From contig CALDLA010000181.1 of the NCBI GenBank assembly GCA_937898415.1, positions 1 through 7,182 on the forward strand: 7,182 nt of DNA, written 5' to 3'. Position 1 is the stretch's first letter; the number at the start of each line of letters is the position of its first letter. Both the position numbers and the translations under genes were made by a program. The notes beneath the pieces were generated by a model, which saw only the letters and a program-made list of their open reading frames with translations, ran no database searches and was not told the DNA's origin. This DNA is from an uncultured Prevotellaceae bacterium. Its GTDB lineage: Bacteria; Bacteroidota; Bacteroidia; Bacteroidales; Bacteroidaceae. Shown here one piece after another: positions 1-6,504 of the stretch.

Positions 1-42
1 AATATTTCGGCAAATATTTTTCGAAAATAATGAAAATTTTCG
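1..42. other. AT-rich inverted repeats downstream of tatC
   Basis: Two short inverted repeats lie just past the tatC stop codon. One is AATATTT (1-7) with AAATATT (12-18) around a 4-base CGGC loop. The other is CGAAAAT (22-28) with ATTTTCG (36-42) around a 7-base loop. They could mark the 3' end of the minus-strand transcript. However, on that strand the bases after the stems are A-rich rather than T-rich, so this is not a convincing intrinsic terminator. In AT-rich DNA such stems also arise by chance. Confidence 0.3.
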
Positions 43-49
43 CGATTGT

Positions 50-802
50 TTACAATTTTGTCAATTTTACGATTAAAACGCTGAGTTCGTAGAGTATCCA
101 AATGGGTAAAGCAACCACAAAAAGGGTAAATACGTCAGTGGTTGGAGTGACGATGGCCGCCAGTACCAGAATAGCCACAATAGCATGGCGGCGATAGGCT
201 CCCATCATCTGTGCATTAATGATTCCCATTCGCCCCAACAGCCAACAAACGACAGGTAGTTCAAATAATACTCCCATCAAAAAGCTCATACTGATAAGTG
301 TATCGATATAGGATTGCAGGGTTAACATGTTGGTGACATCGGCACTCACCTGATAAGTTCCAAGGAAGCGGACTGTAAGAGGAAATATCAGAAAGTAGTT
401 CAGCAGCGTACCAAAGATGAACATGACGTAGGCAGAGCCAACAATCCACAGCGCATAACGCCGCTCATTATCGTAAAGTCCGGGAGAAACGAAACGAAAC
501 ATTTCATATATTATATAAGGTGAAGCCAGCAGCACCCCTATATACAAAGAGGTACGCATGTGAACCATGAACTGCTCAGTAAGTCCCGTATTGATGAGGT
601 GAATAGAAAAAGCGGAAACTCCCAACAAACGGTAGGAAACAAACTCGCTGCTCCGCGGCGCCAAAACAACATTGAAAAGCGGTTCCTTCAAGAGGAAAGC
701 CACAACGGTAGAGACGACAACAATAAGCAGAACCCTGATAATCCGCGAACGCAGTTCATCAAGATGATCCCAGAATGAAGCATATTCCGAGGGACTATTC
801 AT
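50..802 (-). CDS. tatC: Sec-independent (twin-arginine) protein translocase subunit TatC
   Basis: TatC is the multi-spanning inner-membrane component of the Tat pathway. It recognises twin-arginine signal peptides and, with TatA, exports folded proteins. The 250-residue product has the family signatures: an N-terminal FWDHLDELRSR (residues 10-20), SPGLYDNERR in the first cytoplasmic loop region (106-115), FGTLLNYFLIFP (130-141), FELPVV (180-185) and a TPTTD segment (219-223) leading to a final LPIWILYE helix. Length and about six hydrophobic segments fit a complete TatC. The start codon lies inside the end of tatA (8-bp overlap), which supports coupled translation and the chosen ATG. The family TP-P-D loop reads TPTTD here, a mild variation. 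No TatB gene is nearby, as in the minimal TatA/TatC systems of other bacteria. No Tat substrate is encoded in the window. Confidence 0.96.
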   Translation of the reverse strand: MNSPSEYASFWDHLDELRSRIIRVLLIVVVSTVVAFLLKEPLFNVVLAPRSSEFVSYRLLGVSAFSIHLINTGLTEQFMVHMRTSLYIGVLLASPYIIYEMFRFVSPGLYDNERRYALWIVGSAYVMFIFGTLLNYFLIFPLTVRFLGTYQVSADVTNMLTLQSYIDTLISMSFLMGVLFELPVVCWLLGRMGIINAQMMGAYRRHAIVAILVLAAIVTPTTDVFTLFVVALPIWILYELSVLIVKLTKL

Positions 803-983
803 CGGCCTTTTTCCCCGTATCGTCGTCGCTGATTTCCTTCATTCCCTCCTTGAAGCTCTTGACACCCTTGCCAAGTCCCCTCATGAGTTCTGGAATCTTT
901 TTCCCGCCAAATAGCAGAAGAACAATGAGTGCGATAACGAGCACTTCCTGCATTCCAAGTCCTAACATAAGTATCTTATTCAT
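795..983 (-). CDS. tatA: Twin-arginine translocase pore-forming subunit TatA
   Basis: This is a 62-residue single-span membrane protein. TatA oligomerises around TatC to form the passage for folded Tat substrates. The sequence shows a short N-terminus, one transmembrane helix (about residues 12-26, ending LLLFGG), the hinge and amphipathic helix KKIPELMRGLGKGVKSFKEG (28-47), and a charged cytoplasmic tail (SDDDTGKKADE). This is the TatA/E layout, and the Gly-Gly-Lys-Lys hinge is typical. Its start overlaps the end of the upstream penicillin-binding protein gene by 8 bp, and its end overlaps tatC by 8 bp. Methionines at residues 6 and 11 are alternative starts. The first ATG is preferred because the region before the helix is already short and because the overlap mirrors the tatA/tatC junction. 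With no TatB here, this subunit may serve both roles. Confidence 0.95.
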   Translation of the reverse strand: MNKILMLGLGMQEVLVIALIVLLLFGGKKIPELMRGLGKGVKSFKEGMKEISDDDTGKKADE

Positions 984-3297
984 AAACTTCTTCTATATCA
1001 TTCATGTCATCATAATTATCGCCGCCGGTATATTCACAAGGGTTATAGCCTTCGTCCAAGTCAAAGATGGCATCTTCATTATAGTTAAGTTGTTTATCAG
1101 CATACACCTTTTTCATATAATAGGCAAAAATAGGCAGCGCCATAGCCGCACCCTGTCCATACTGCATATTATCGAAATGGATGTCGCGGTCATCAGCTCC
1201 CACCCAGCATCCGGAAACGAGCGTAGGAGTGATGCCCATGAACCATGCATCGCTGTTGTTGTTGGTTGTTCCCGTCTTACCGGCCATCTCGCCTTTCAGG
1301 TTGAACTTATACCGTAATCTAGAACCCGTACCACCGTCAACAACCGCTTTCAGCATATAAAGCATCTTATTGGCAGACTCCTCGCTGATGACCTCATTCA
1401 TCCTGGGCTGGAACTGTGCGACCACATTTCCTTCATTGTCCTCAATCCTTGTGACGAACATGTGAGTCGCACGGATGCCATGATTGACAAAGGCCGTATA
1501 AGCACTAACCATTTCGCCAACCGTAATATCACAAGGGCCAAGACAGAGTGCCATAGAAGGATGAATCTCAGGGTTGTTAATGCCGTATTCATTCAGCAGT
1601 TGGACAAAGGCATTAGGATTCAACTTACTCATCAGATAGGCAGAAATCCAGTTGTTTGACTGCTGGAGTCCCCACTTCAGCGTCACCATCTGCCCATAGT
1701 GAGAATAGCTGCTGTTACGAGGGGTCCACGGATGGCCCGCAACCATATAAGTCTGTTGCACATTCGGGGCTACGTCACAAGGAGAGAAACCGTTCTCCAT
1801 AGCCAATGAATAAAGGAAAGGCTTGATGGTAGACCCCACCTGACGACGTCCTTCCATTGCCATGTCATAGGCAAAATGTGTAAAGTCCAGACCGCCAACA
1901 TAAGCTTTCACGTGTCCGTTCTGAGGGTTCATACTGACAAAGCCGGTACGCAGGAACGACTTCAGATACCGTATGGAGTCAAGAGGCGTCATGAGGGTGT
2001 CCACCTCGCCATGATAAGTGAAGACCGACATCCGTGTCTTCGTCCGGAACGACTTGTCAATCTCAGCGTCCGTAGCGCCATTCTCCTTGAGCACTCTGTA
2101 TCGTTCGCTCTGTCGAACAGAACGCATCAGGATTTTATTCACCTCAGAAGCAGAGATCTTATTGGAATACGGAGCCGTAGGTTTCCGTTTATTCTCATTG
2201 TTGAAAGCCGGCTGCAGGTACTTCACCACATGCTCATAGCATGCTTGCTCAGCATATTTCTGCATACGTGTGTCAATGGTTGTATACACTTTCAAACCGT
2301 CGATATAAATATTGTAATTGGAGCCGTCTTTCTTTCTGTTCTTATTACACCAGCCGAATAACGGGTCGTTCATCCAATTAAGGCTATCAATATGGTACCT
2401 CACCCCTGCCCACGAAGGATAGTCGCTACGGACAGGTTCCTTGGCCATCATATAGCGCCGAAGGAAGTCGCGGAAGTATACGGCAACGCCATCCTTGTGG
2501 TCAGCCACATGGAAATTCAATTTCAGCGGTTCTGCCTGATACTTGTTGCACTCATCTTCCGTGATATACCCCGCCTTAGTCATCTGCGCCAGGACCACGT
2601 TTCGACGTTCGCGGCTACGGTCAGGGAAACGAACCGGATTATAAAGCGACGGATTCTTGCAGAGTCCGACCAACATCGCAGACTCAACCACCGTCAGGTC
2701 AATCGGCTCCTTATTAAAATAGGTATTAGCCGCCACCTTGATGCCCACGGCATTATGCAGGAAGTCGAACTTATTGAGATACATGGTCAGTATCTCGTCT
2801 TTTGTGTAGCTACGCTCCAATTTTACGGCAATCACCCACTCAATAGGCTTCTGCAGCACACGTTCCAACGTCGTATGGGCAGGTTTCTCAGTAAACAGCT
2901 GCTTAGCCAGCTGCTGTGTGATGGTAGAGCCGCCGCCCGCAGACCTCTGCCCCATCAAGCCACGCTTGACGATAGCACGGCCTAACGCGTAGAAGTCAAT
3001 GCCCGAATGTTCATAGTATCGGACATCCTCGGTGGCAACAAGTGCCTGAACCAACGACTGGGGCAGTTTGCTATAGTCCACCATGACCCTGTTACCCTTG
3101 TCCGCACTCCACGTTCCCATGATTTTTCCATCGGCAGAATACACCTGGGTAGCATAGCGATTAATGGGGTTCTGCAAGTCTTCAATCGGCGGCATGTAGC
3201 CCATCCATCCCTCACTAATGGAATAGAACGCAAATGCCGTCGTAACGACTCCGGCAATCAGCAATGCCCACAAGAAACGAACGAAAAACTTTCTCAT
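976..3297 (-). CDS. mrcA: Bifunctional class A penicillin-binding protein (PBP1A type)
   Basis: This 773-residue peptidoglycan synthase polymerises lipid II glycan strands and cross-links their peptides at the outer face of the inner membrane. An N-terminal signal anchor (about residues 7-25) precedes a GT51 glycosyltransferase domain (about 55-240). That domain contains ATEDVRYYEHSGID with the catalytic Glu90, GGSTITQQLAKQLF (122-135) and the EILTMYLN element (168-175). A penicillin-binding transpeptidase domain follows (about 440-720), with the SxxK nucleophile box S489-T-I-K492, S547-N-N549 and K674-T-G676. All key residues of both activities are present. The C-terminus is a strongly acidic tail (about 740-773) of unknown purpose. 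It is the first gene of a likely operon with tatA and tatC and is divergent from pyrB. The symbol follows the E. coli PBP1A name. The exact paralogue (1A-like or another class A PBP) is inferred. Confidence 0.94.
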   Translation of the reverse strand: MRKFFVRFLWALLIAGVVTTAFAFYSISEGWMGYMPPIEDLQNPINRYATQVYSADGKIMGTWSADKGNRVMVDYSKLPQSLVQALVATEDVRYYEHSGIDFYALGRAIVKRGLMGQRSAGGGSTITQQLAKQLFTEKPAHTTLERVLQKPIEWVIAVKLERSYTKDEILTMYLNKFDFLHNAVGIKVAANTYFNKEPIDLTVVESAMLVGLCKNPSLYNPVRFPDRSRERRNVVLAQMTKAGYITEDECNKYQAEPLKLNFHVADHKDGVAVYFRDFLRRYMMAKEPVRSDYPSWAGVRYHIDSLNWMNDPLFGWCNKNRKKDGSNYNIYIDGLKVYTTIDTRMQKYAEQACYEHVVKYLQPAFNNENKRKPTAPYSNKISASEVNKILMRSVRQSERYRVLKENGATDAEIDKSFRTKTRMSVFTYHGEVDTLMTPLDSIRYLKSFLRTGFVSMNPQNGHVKAYVGGLDFTHFAYDMAMEGRRQVGSTIKPFLYSLAMENGFSPCDVAPNVQQTYMVAGHPWTPRNSSYSHYGQMVTLKWGLQQSNNWISAYLMSKLNPNAFVQLLNEYGINNPEIHPSMALCLGPCDITVGEMVSAYTAFVNHGIRATHMFVTRIEDNEGNVVAQFQPRMNEVISEESANKMLYMLKAVVDGGTGSRLRYKFNLKGEMAGKTGTTNNNSDAWFMGITPTLVSGCWVGADDRDIHFDNMQYGQGAAMALPIFAYYMKKVYADKQLNYNEDAIFDLDEGYNPCEYTGGDNYDDMNDIEEVYE

Positions 3298-3314
3298 AAT
3301 TCCTATTTTGCCTG

Positions 3315-3330
3315 CAAAAATACAAAAATA
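3315..3330 (-). promoter_or_regulatory. Tandem -7 boxes of the PBP1A-tatA-tatC operon promoter
   Basis: Read on the minus strand, the 8-base sequence TATTTTTG occurs twice back to back (3330-3323 and 3322-3315). Each copy matches the Bacteroidota -7 consensus TAnnTTTG exactly. The boxes lie 18 and 26 bases upstream of the PBP1A start codon, implying a very short leader of roughly 11-22 bases. I found no good TTTG -33 element at the usual 19-21 base spacing for either copy. The promoter call therefore rests on the -7 boxes and on position. Confidence 0.55.
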
Positions 3331-3365
3331 TCTGAAATTATCGCACGAAATCGGGAAATAATGTG

Positions 3366-3373
3366 TAATTTTG
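3366..3373 (+). promoter_or_regulatory. Bacteroidota-type -7 box for pyrBI
   Basis: TAATTTTG matches the Bacteroidota -7 consensus TAnnTTTG exactly. It lies 21 bases before the first ATG of pyrB, which puts the transcription start near 3377-3380. No clear TTTG -33 element is seen 19-21 bases upstream. The box overlaps a TTG codon at 3371 that would otherwise extend the pyrB reading frame, so it also argues against that start. The leader would be under 20 bases, too short for a transcriptional attenuator of the E. coli pyrBI kind. Confidence 0.6.
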
Positions 3374-3394
3374 CCCCATCAAACACTAAAATCA

Positions 3395-4345
3395 ATGATG
3401 GAGAAGCATAATTTTGTCACCATTGCCGACCTCACACGCGAGAAAATACTCTATATGATAGAGTTGGCACAAGAGTTTGAAAAGCACCCTAACCGGGAAT
3501 TGCTGAAAGGTAAAGTCGTCGCCACCTTGTTTTTCGAACCCTCCACGCGCACCCGGCTTTCATTCGAAACAGCAGCCAACCGGTTAGGCGCCCGCGTCAT
3601 CGGTTTTGCCGACCCGAAGATTACTAGCGGCACCAAGGGCGAGACACTCAAGGACACCATCCTCATGGTCTCGAACTATGCCGACGTCATAGTCATGCGC
3701 CACTATATCGAGGGGGCTGCACAGTATGCGTCTGAGGTGGCACCCGTTCCTATCGTCAATGCCGGCGATGGTGCCCACCAGCATCCCTCGCAATGTATGC
3801 TCGACCTCTACAGCATCTATAAGACACAAGGCACACTCGAGAACCTTCATATATATATGGTGGGCGACCTGAAGTACGGGCGTACCGTCCATTCGCTGCT
3901 GATGGCCATGCGTCACTTCAATCCCACTTTCCACTTTGTGGCCCCCAAAGAGCTGGCCATGCCCAAGGAGTACAAGCTCTATTGCGACGAGCACGGTATC
4001 AAGTACCAGGAGCATACCGCCTTCAATGAGAAGGTTATCCAGGATGCCGACATCCTCTACATGACCCGTGTACAGAAGGAGCGCTTCTCGGACCTGATGG
4101 AGTATGAACGCGTAAAGAACGTCTACATCCTCAACAACGACATGCTCCGTCTGGCCAAGCCCAACATGAAGATTCTGCACCCGCTGCCCCGCGTCAACGA
4201 AATTGCCTACGAGGTGGACGACAATCCCCATGCCTACTACATCCAGCAGGCCGGCAACGGTCTCTTTGCCCGTGAGGCCATCTTCTGCGACGTCCTCGGC
4301 ATCAGTCTCGACGAAGTACGAAACGATAAAACCATCATCCTATGA
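3395..4345 (+). CDS. pyrB: Aspartate carbamoyltransferase, catalytic subunit
   Basis: PyrB condenses carbamoyl phosphate with aspartate to N-carbamoyl-aspartate, the committed step of pyrimidine synthesis in the cytoplasm. Counting from the ATG at 3398, the protein has the carbamoyl-phosphate loop S49-T-R-T-R53, the loop lysine in GTKGETLKDT (K80), HPSQ (129-132), and HPLPR (261-265) near the aspartate site. The length, 315-316 residues, is normal for the family. The frame is open back to a TTG at 3371, but that codon lies in the promoter box. The paired ATGs at 3395 and 3398 sit just before the conserved N-terminus (EKHNFVTIADLTREKIL), so one of these is the start; I cannot choose between them. 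The gene ends in an ATGA overlap with pyrI. A following PyrI indicates the class with regulatory chains, probably subject to nucleotide feedback. Confidence 0.97.
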   Translation: MMEKHNFVTIADLTREKILYMIELAQEFEKHPNRELLKGKVVATLFFEPSTRTRLSFETAANRLGARVIGFADPKITSGTKGETLKDTILMVSNYADVIVMRHYIEGAAQYASEVAPVPIVNAGDGAHQHPSQCMLDLYSIYKTQGTLENLHIYMVGDLKYGRTVHSLLMAMRHFNPTFHFVAPKELAMPKEYKLYCDEHGIKYQEHTAFNEKVIQDADILYMTRVQKERFSDLMEYERVKNVYILNNDMLRLAKPNMKILHPLPRVNEIAYEVDDNPHAYYIQQAGNGLFAREAIFCDVLGISLDEVRNDKTIIL

Positions 4346-4788
4346 ACAAGAAAGAACGTTTAGTGGCTGCCATCGAGCATGGCACCGTCATTGACCACAT
4401 ACCAGCCAACAAGACCTATCAGGTGGCCAGTCTGTTAGGGCTCTTCGACCTGAAGACACCCGTTACTATTGGCTTTAACTATCCATCTCAAAAGGTTGGT
4501 AATAAAGGAATTATAAAGGTATCAGACAAGTTCTTTACCGACGATGAAATCTCACGTCTCTCCGTCGTGGCTCCCAAAGTCATCCTAAACATCATCCGTG
4601 ACTACGAGGTGGTCGAGAAGAAGACCGTCGAGACACCCGATGAAATCCGAGGCATCGTCAAGTGCAACAACCCCAAGTGCATCACCAACAACGAGCCGAT
4701 GCAGACCTACTTCCACGTAAGCAACAGCATACTAACATGCCACTACTGCGAGAAGGAGCAGGATATCAACAAGGTGGAACTGGTATGA
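4342..4788 (+). CDS. pyrI: Aspartate carbamoyltransferase, regulatory subunit
   Basis: PyrI forms dimers that tie PyrB trimers into the holoenzyme and carry the allosteric nucleotide site. The 148-residue protein has an N-terminal nucleotide-binding domain (about 1-95) with the early IEHGTVIDHIPANK segment (11-24), which holds the family's effector-contact region. A C-terminal zinc domain follows with four cysteines in the expected pattern: C108-x4-C113 and C133-x2-C136. This is a full-length, intact subunit. Its ATG overlaps the pyrB stop codon (ATGA), the usual arrangement for coupled synthesis of two subunits needed in equal amounts. A stretch of about 67 bases (4464-4530) is clearly more AT-rich than the rest of the gene. 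The reading frame is undisturbed there. Confidence 0.97.
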   Translation: MNKKERLVAAIEHGTVIDHIPANKTYQVASLLGLFDLKTPVTIGFNYPSQKVGNKGIIKVSDKFFTDDEISRLSVVAPKVILNIIRDYEVVEKKTVETPDEIRGIVKCNNPKCITNNEPMQTYFHVSNSILTCHYCEKEQDINKVELV

Positions 4789-4836
4789 CTTCTGCATAAA
4801 CATTGAAACATTCATTATAAAAACACCAAAGAGACA

Positions 4837-5853
4837 ATGAAGAATTTAGACTGGGGTAGTCTGTCATTCGGCTACATGAAGACCGACTACAACGTACGTT
4901 GCTACTATCGCGACGGTAAGTGGGGCGAGATTGAGGTCTGCTCCGACGAGTATCTGAACCTGCACATGGCTGCTACCTGCCTGCACTACGGTCAAGAGGC
5001 ATTCGAAGGCTTGAAGGCCTATCGCTGCCCCGACGGCAAGGTGCGCATTTTCCGTGTCGACGAGAATGCTGCCCGCCTGCAGTCCACCTGCCGCGGCATT
5101 ATGATGCCTGAGGTCAGCACAGAGTTGTTCACCGAGATGGTGAAGAAGGTGGTACGCCTGAACCAGGAGTGGATTCCCACCTACGAGAGCGGCGCCACAC
5201 TCTATATCCGCCCGCTGCTGATTGGTACGAGCGCACAGGTGGGTGTTCATCCCTCCAAGGAGTACTGCTTCCTGATTTTCGTCACACCCGTAGGCCCATA
5301 CTTCAAGGGTGGCTTTGCAGCCAACCCCTATGTAATCATCCGCGACTACGACCGCTCGGCTCCTTTAGGAACGGGTAAGTACAAGGTGGGCGGTAACTAT
5401 GCAGCCTCGCTCTTCGCCAACAACCTGGCTCACGAGAAGGGCTACGCCTGCGAGTTCTACCTCGACGCCAAGGAGAAGAAATACATGGACGAGTGCGGCG
5501 CTGCCAACTTCTTCGGCATCAAGGACAACACCTACGTCACCCCGAAGTCTACCTCTATCCTGCCCTCTATCACCAACAAGTCGCTGATGCAGGTAGCCGA
5601 GGATCTAGGTATGAAAGTGGAGCGTCGCCCCATCCCCGAGGAAGAACTCGAGACCTTCGAGGAGGCAGGCGCCTGCGGAACAGCCGCCGTCATCTCGCCG
5701 ATTTCCTACATCGACGACCTCGACACCGGCAAGCGCTACTCCTTCGGCGAGAAGCCCGGACCGATGTCGAAGAAACTGTTCGACACGCTCCGCGGCATCC
5801 AGTACGGCGAAATCGAGGACAAGCACGGCTGGACGACCGTCGTCATTGAGTAA
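4837..5853 (+). CDS. ilvE: Branched-chain amino acid aminotransferase
   Basis: This PLP enzyme (fold type IV) carries out the last step of leucine, isoleucine and valine synthesis by transferring the amino group from glutamate to the 2-oxo acids. The 338-residue product resembles the long BCAT branch. It has YGQEAFEGLKAYR near the N-terminus (51-63), YIRPLLIGT (123-131), the PLP lysine K183 in GTGKYKVGGNYAAS, E219 in MDECGAANFF (the strand facing the cofactor), and the phosphate-binding GTAAVISPI (281-289). It looks complete and active. It begins 48 bp after pyrI with no recognisable promoter between them, so it may be read from the pyrBI promoter, and a strong terminator follows. Codons end mostly in G or C, which in this group often goes with high expression. 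The leader ends GAGACA directly before the ATG, the same as at the sigma factor gene. Confidence 0.96.
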   Translation: MKNLDWGSLSFGYMKTDYNVRCYYRDGKWGEIEVCSDEYLNLHMAATCLHYGQEAFEGLKAYRCPDGKVRIFRVDENAARLQSTCRGIMMPEVSTELFTEMVKKVVRLNQEWIPTYESGATLYIRPLLIGTSAQVGVHPSKEYCFLIFVTPVGPYFKGGFAANPYVIIRDYDRSAPLGTGKYKVGGNYAASLFANNLAHEKGYACEFYLDAKEKKYMDECGAANFFGIKDNTYVTPKSTSILPSITNKSLMQVAEDLGMKVERRPIPEEELETFEEAGACGTAAVISPISYIDDLDTGKRYSFGEKPGPMSKKLFDTLRGIQYGEIEDKHGWTTVVIE

Positions 5854-5874
5854 GCATCCAAGCACAAAAAATAT

Positions 5875-5913
5875 GAGGGTAGAGGCGTTCTTCTACCCTC
5901 TTTTTTCTTTTTT
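5875..5913 (+). terminator. Intrinsic terminator after ilvE
   Basis: A perfect 9-bp stem, GAGGGTAGA (5875-5883) with TCTACCCTC (5892-5900), closes an 8-base loop. A T-rich run with one C follows immediately (5901-5913). It lies 21 bases after the ilvE stop codon and ahead of the sigma factor promoter, so it should separate the two transcription units. Confidence 0.92.
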
Positions 5914-5936
5914 AGGCCACAAATTTCCGAAAAAAG

Positions 5937-5967
5937 TTCGTAGTTCGTGTAGTTTTTCATAATTTTG
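5937..5967 (+). promoter_or_regulatory. Bacteroidota-type promoter of the sigma factor operon
   Basis: TAATTTTG at 5960-5967 is a perfect TAnnTTTG -7 box. TTCG at 5937-5940 matches the TTTG -33 element in three of four positions, with a 19-base spacer, which is within the normal 19-21. Transcription would start near 5971-5974 and give a leader of about 35 bases before the ATG at 6009. This looks like a housekeeping sigma promoter. Autoregulation by the encoded ECF factor cannot be judged from one site. Confidence 0.65.
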
Positions 5968-6008
5968 TTGCGTCAAATGGGCAAAAAGATTCTAAAAACA
6001 GCGAGACA

Positions 6009-6491
6009 ATGAATGCATTAGAAAGACAGTTTTCACAAACCGTAGCAGAACAAAAGAGCACCATCTACACCGTGTGCTACATGTTCTCGCAGGATGCCGA
6101 CGAGGTGAACGACCTGTTCCAGGAGGTACTAGTCAATCTTTGGAAGGGTTTCGAGAGCTTCGAGCATCGCAGTGACATCAGGACGTGGATCTATCGCGTC
6201 GCCCTCAACACCTGCATCTCGATCGACAGGAAGAAAAAGCGGCGCTCATCCGAAGTCCGGCTGACTATGGACATCAACCTCTTTGAAGACCGCGACGAGG
6301 ACACGCGCCAGGTGGACATGCTCCACAAGCGCATATCCAAGCTCCAGCCCTTCGACCGCGCGATTGTCCTGCTCTGGCTCGAGAACCTCCCCTACGAGGA
6401 GATCGGACAGATCGTCGGCATCACTGCCAAGAACGTCAGCGTCCGTCTGTTCAGAATCAGAGAGCAGTTAAAACAAATGTCAAACGATTAA
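6009..6491 (+). CDS. ECF-type (sigma-70 family) RNA polymerase sigma factor
   Basis: This short alternative sigma factor would direct RNA polymerase to a dedicated set of promoters. At 160 residues it has only sigma regions 2 and 4. Region 2 (about 12-75) includes DADEVNDLFQEVLVNLWKGF, the core-binding and -10 recognition helix, and RTWIYRVALNTC with the conserved aromatic residues used in promoter melting. A charged linker (about 76-103) is followed by region 4 (about 104-156), with LPYEEIGQIVGITAKNVSVR as the -35-binding helix-turn-helix. It has its own promoter after the ilvE terminator. The next gene starts 13 bp downstream and is probably in the same transcript. Regulon and signal are unknown. 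It is not followed by a FecR-like anti-sigma gene and a SusC-like receptor gene, the arrangement of the common polysaccharide-uptake ECF factors in this phylum. Confidence 0.94.
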   Translation: MNALERQFSQTVAEQKSTIYTVCYMFSQDADEVNDLFQEVLVNLWKGFESFEHRSDIRTWIYRVALNTCISIDRKKKRRSSEVRLTMDINLFEDRDEDTRQVDMLHKRISKLQPFDRAIVLLWLENLPYEEIGQIVGITAKNVSVRLFRIREQLKQMSND

Positions 6492-6504
6492 AAACTTACC
6501 CATT

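Noticed and set aside
775..1317. Open frame of 180 codons on the plus strand across tatA and the PBP 3' end
   Set aside because: It covers three overlapping minus-strand genes and has a low-complexity hydrophobic product, so it is a shadow frame.
2392..2985. Open frame of 197 codons on the plus strand inside the PBP gene
   Set aside because: It is antisense to the GT51 domain coding region, which carries all conserved motifs. The translated product resembles nothing known to me.
3298..3394. Possible attenuator or riboswitch upstream of pyrB
   Set aside because: The predicted transcript leader is under 20 bases and has no room for a structured control element.
3409..3416. Another TAATTTTG box inside the first codons of pyrB
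   Set aside because: A start from it would lie downstream of the pyrB ATG, and no -33 element is visible. Probably coincidence in the codons for His-Asn-Phe-Val.
3584..4231. Long open frame on the minus strand opposite pyrB (215 codons)
   Set aside because: It lies wholly antisense to the well-supported pyrB. It has no recognisable domain and is explained by pyrB codon bias.
4803..4821. TTGAAA and TATAAA resembling -35/-10 elements before ilvE
   Set aside because: The spacer is only 7 bases, and these E. coli-type elements are not the promoter form used in this phylum.
4831..6013. Identical GAGACAATGAA at the starts of ilvE and the sigma factor gene
   Set aside because: Only 11 bases including the start codon. 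Too short to mean more than a shared purine-rich initiation context.
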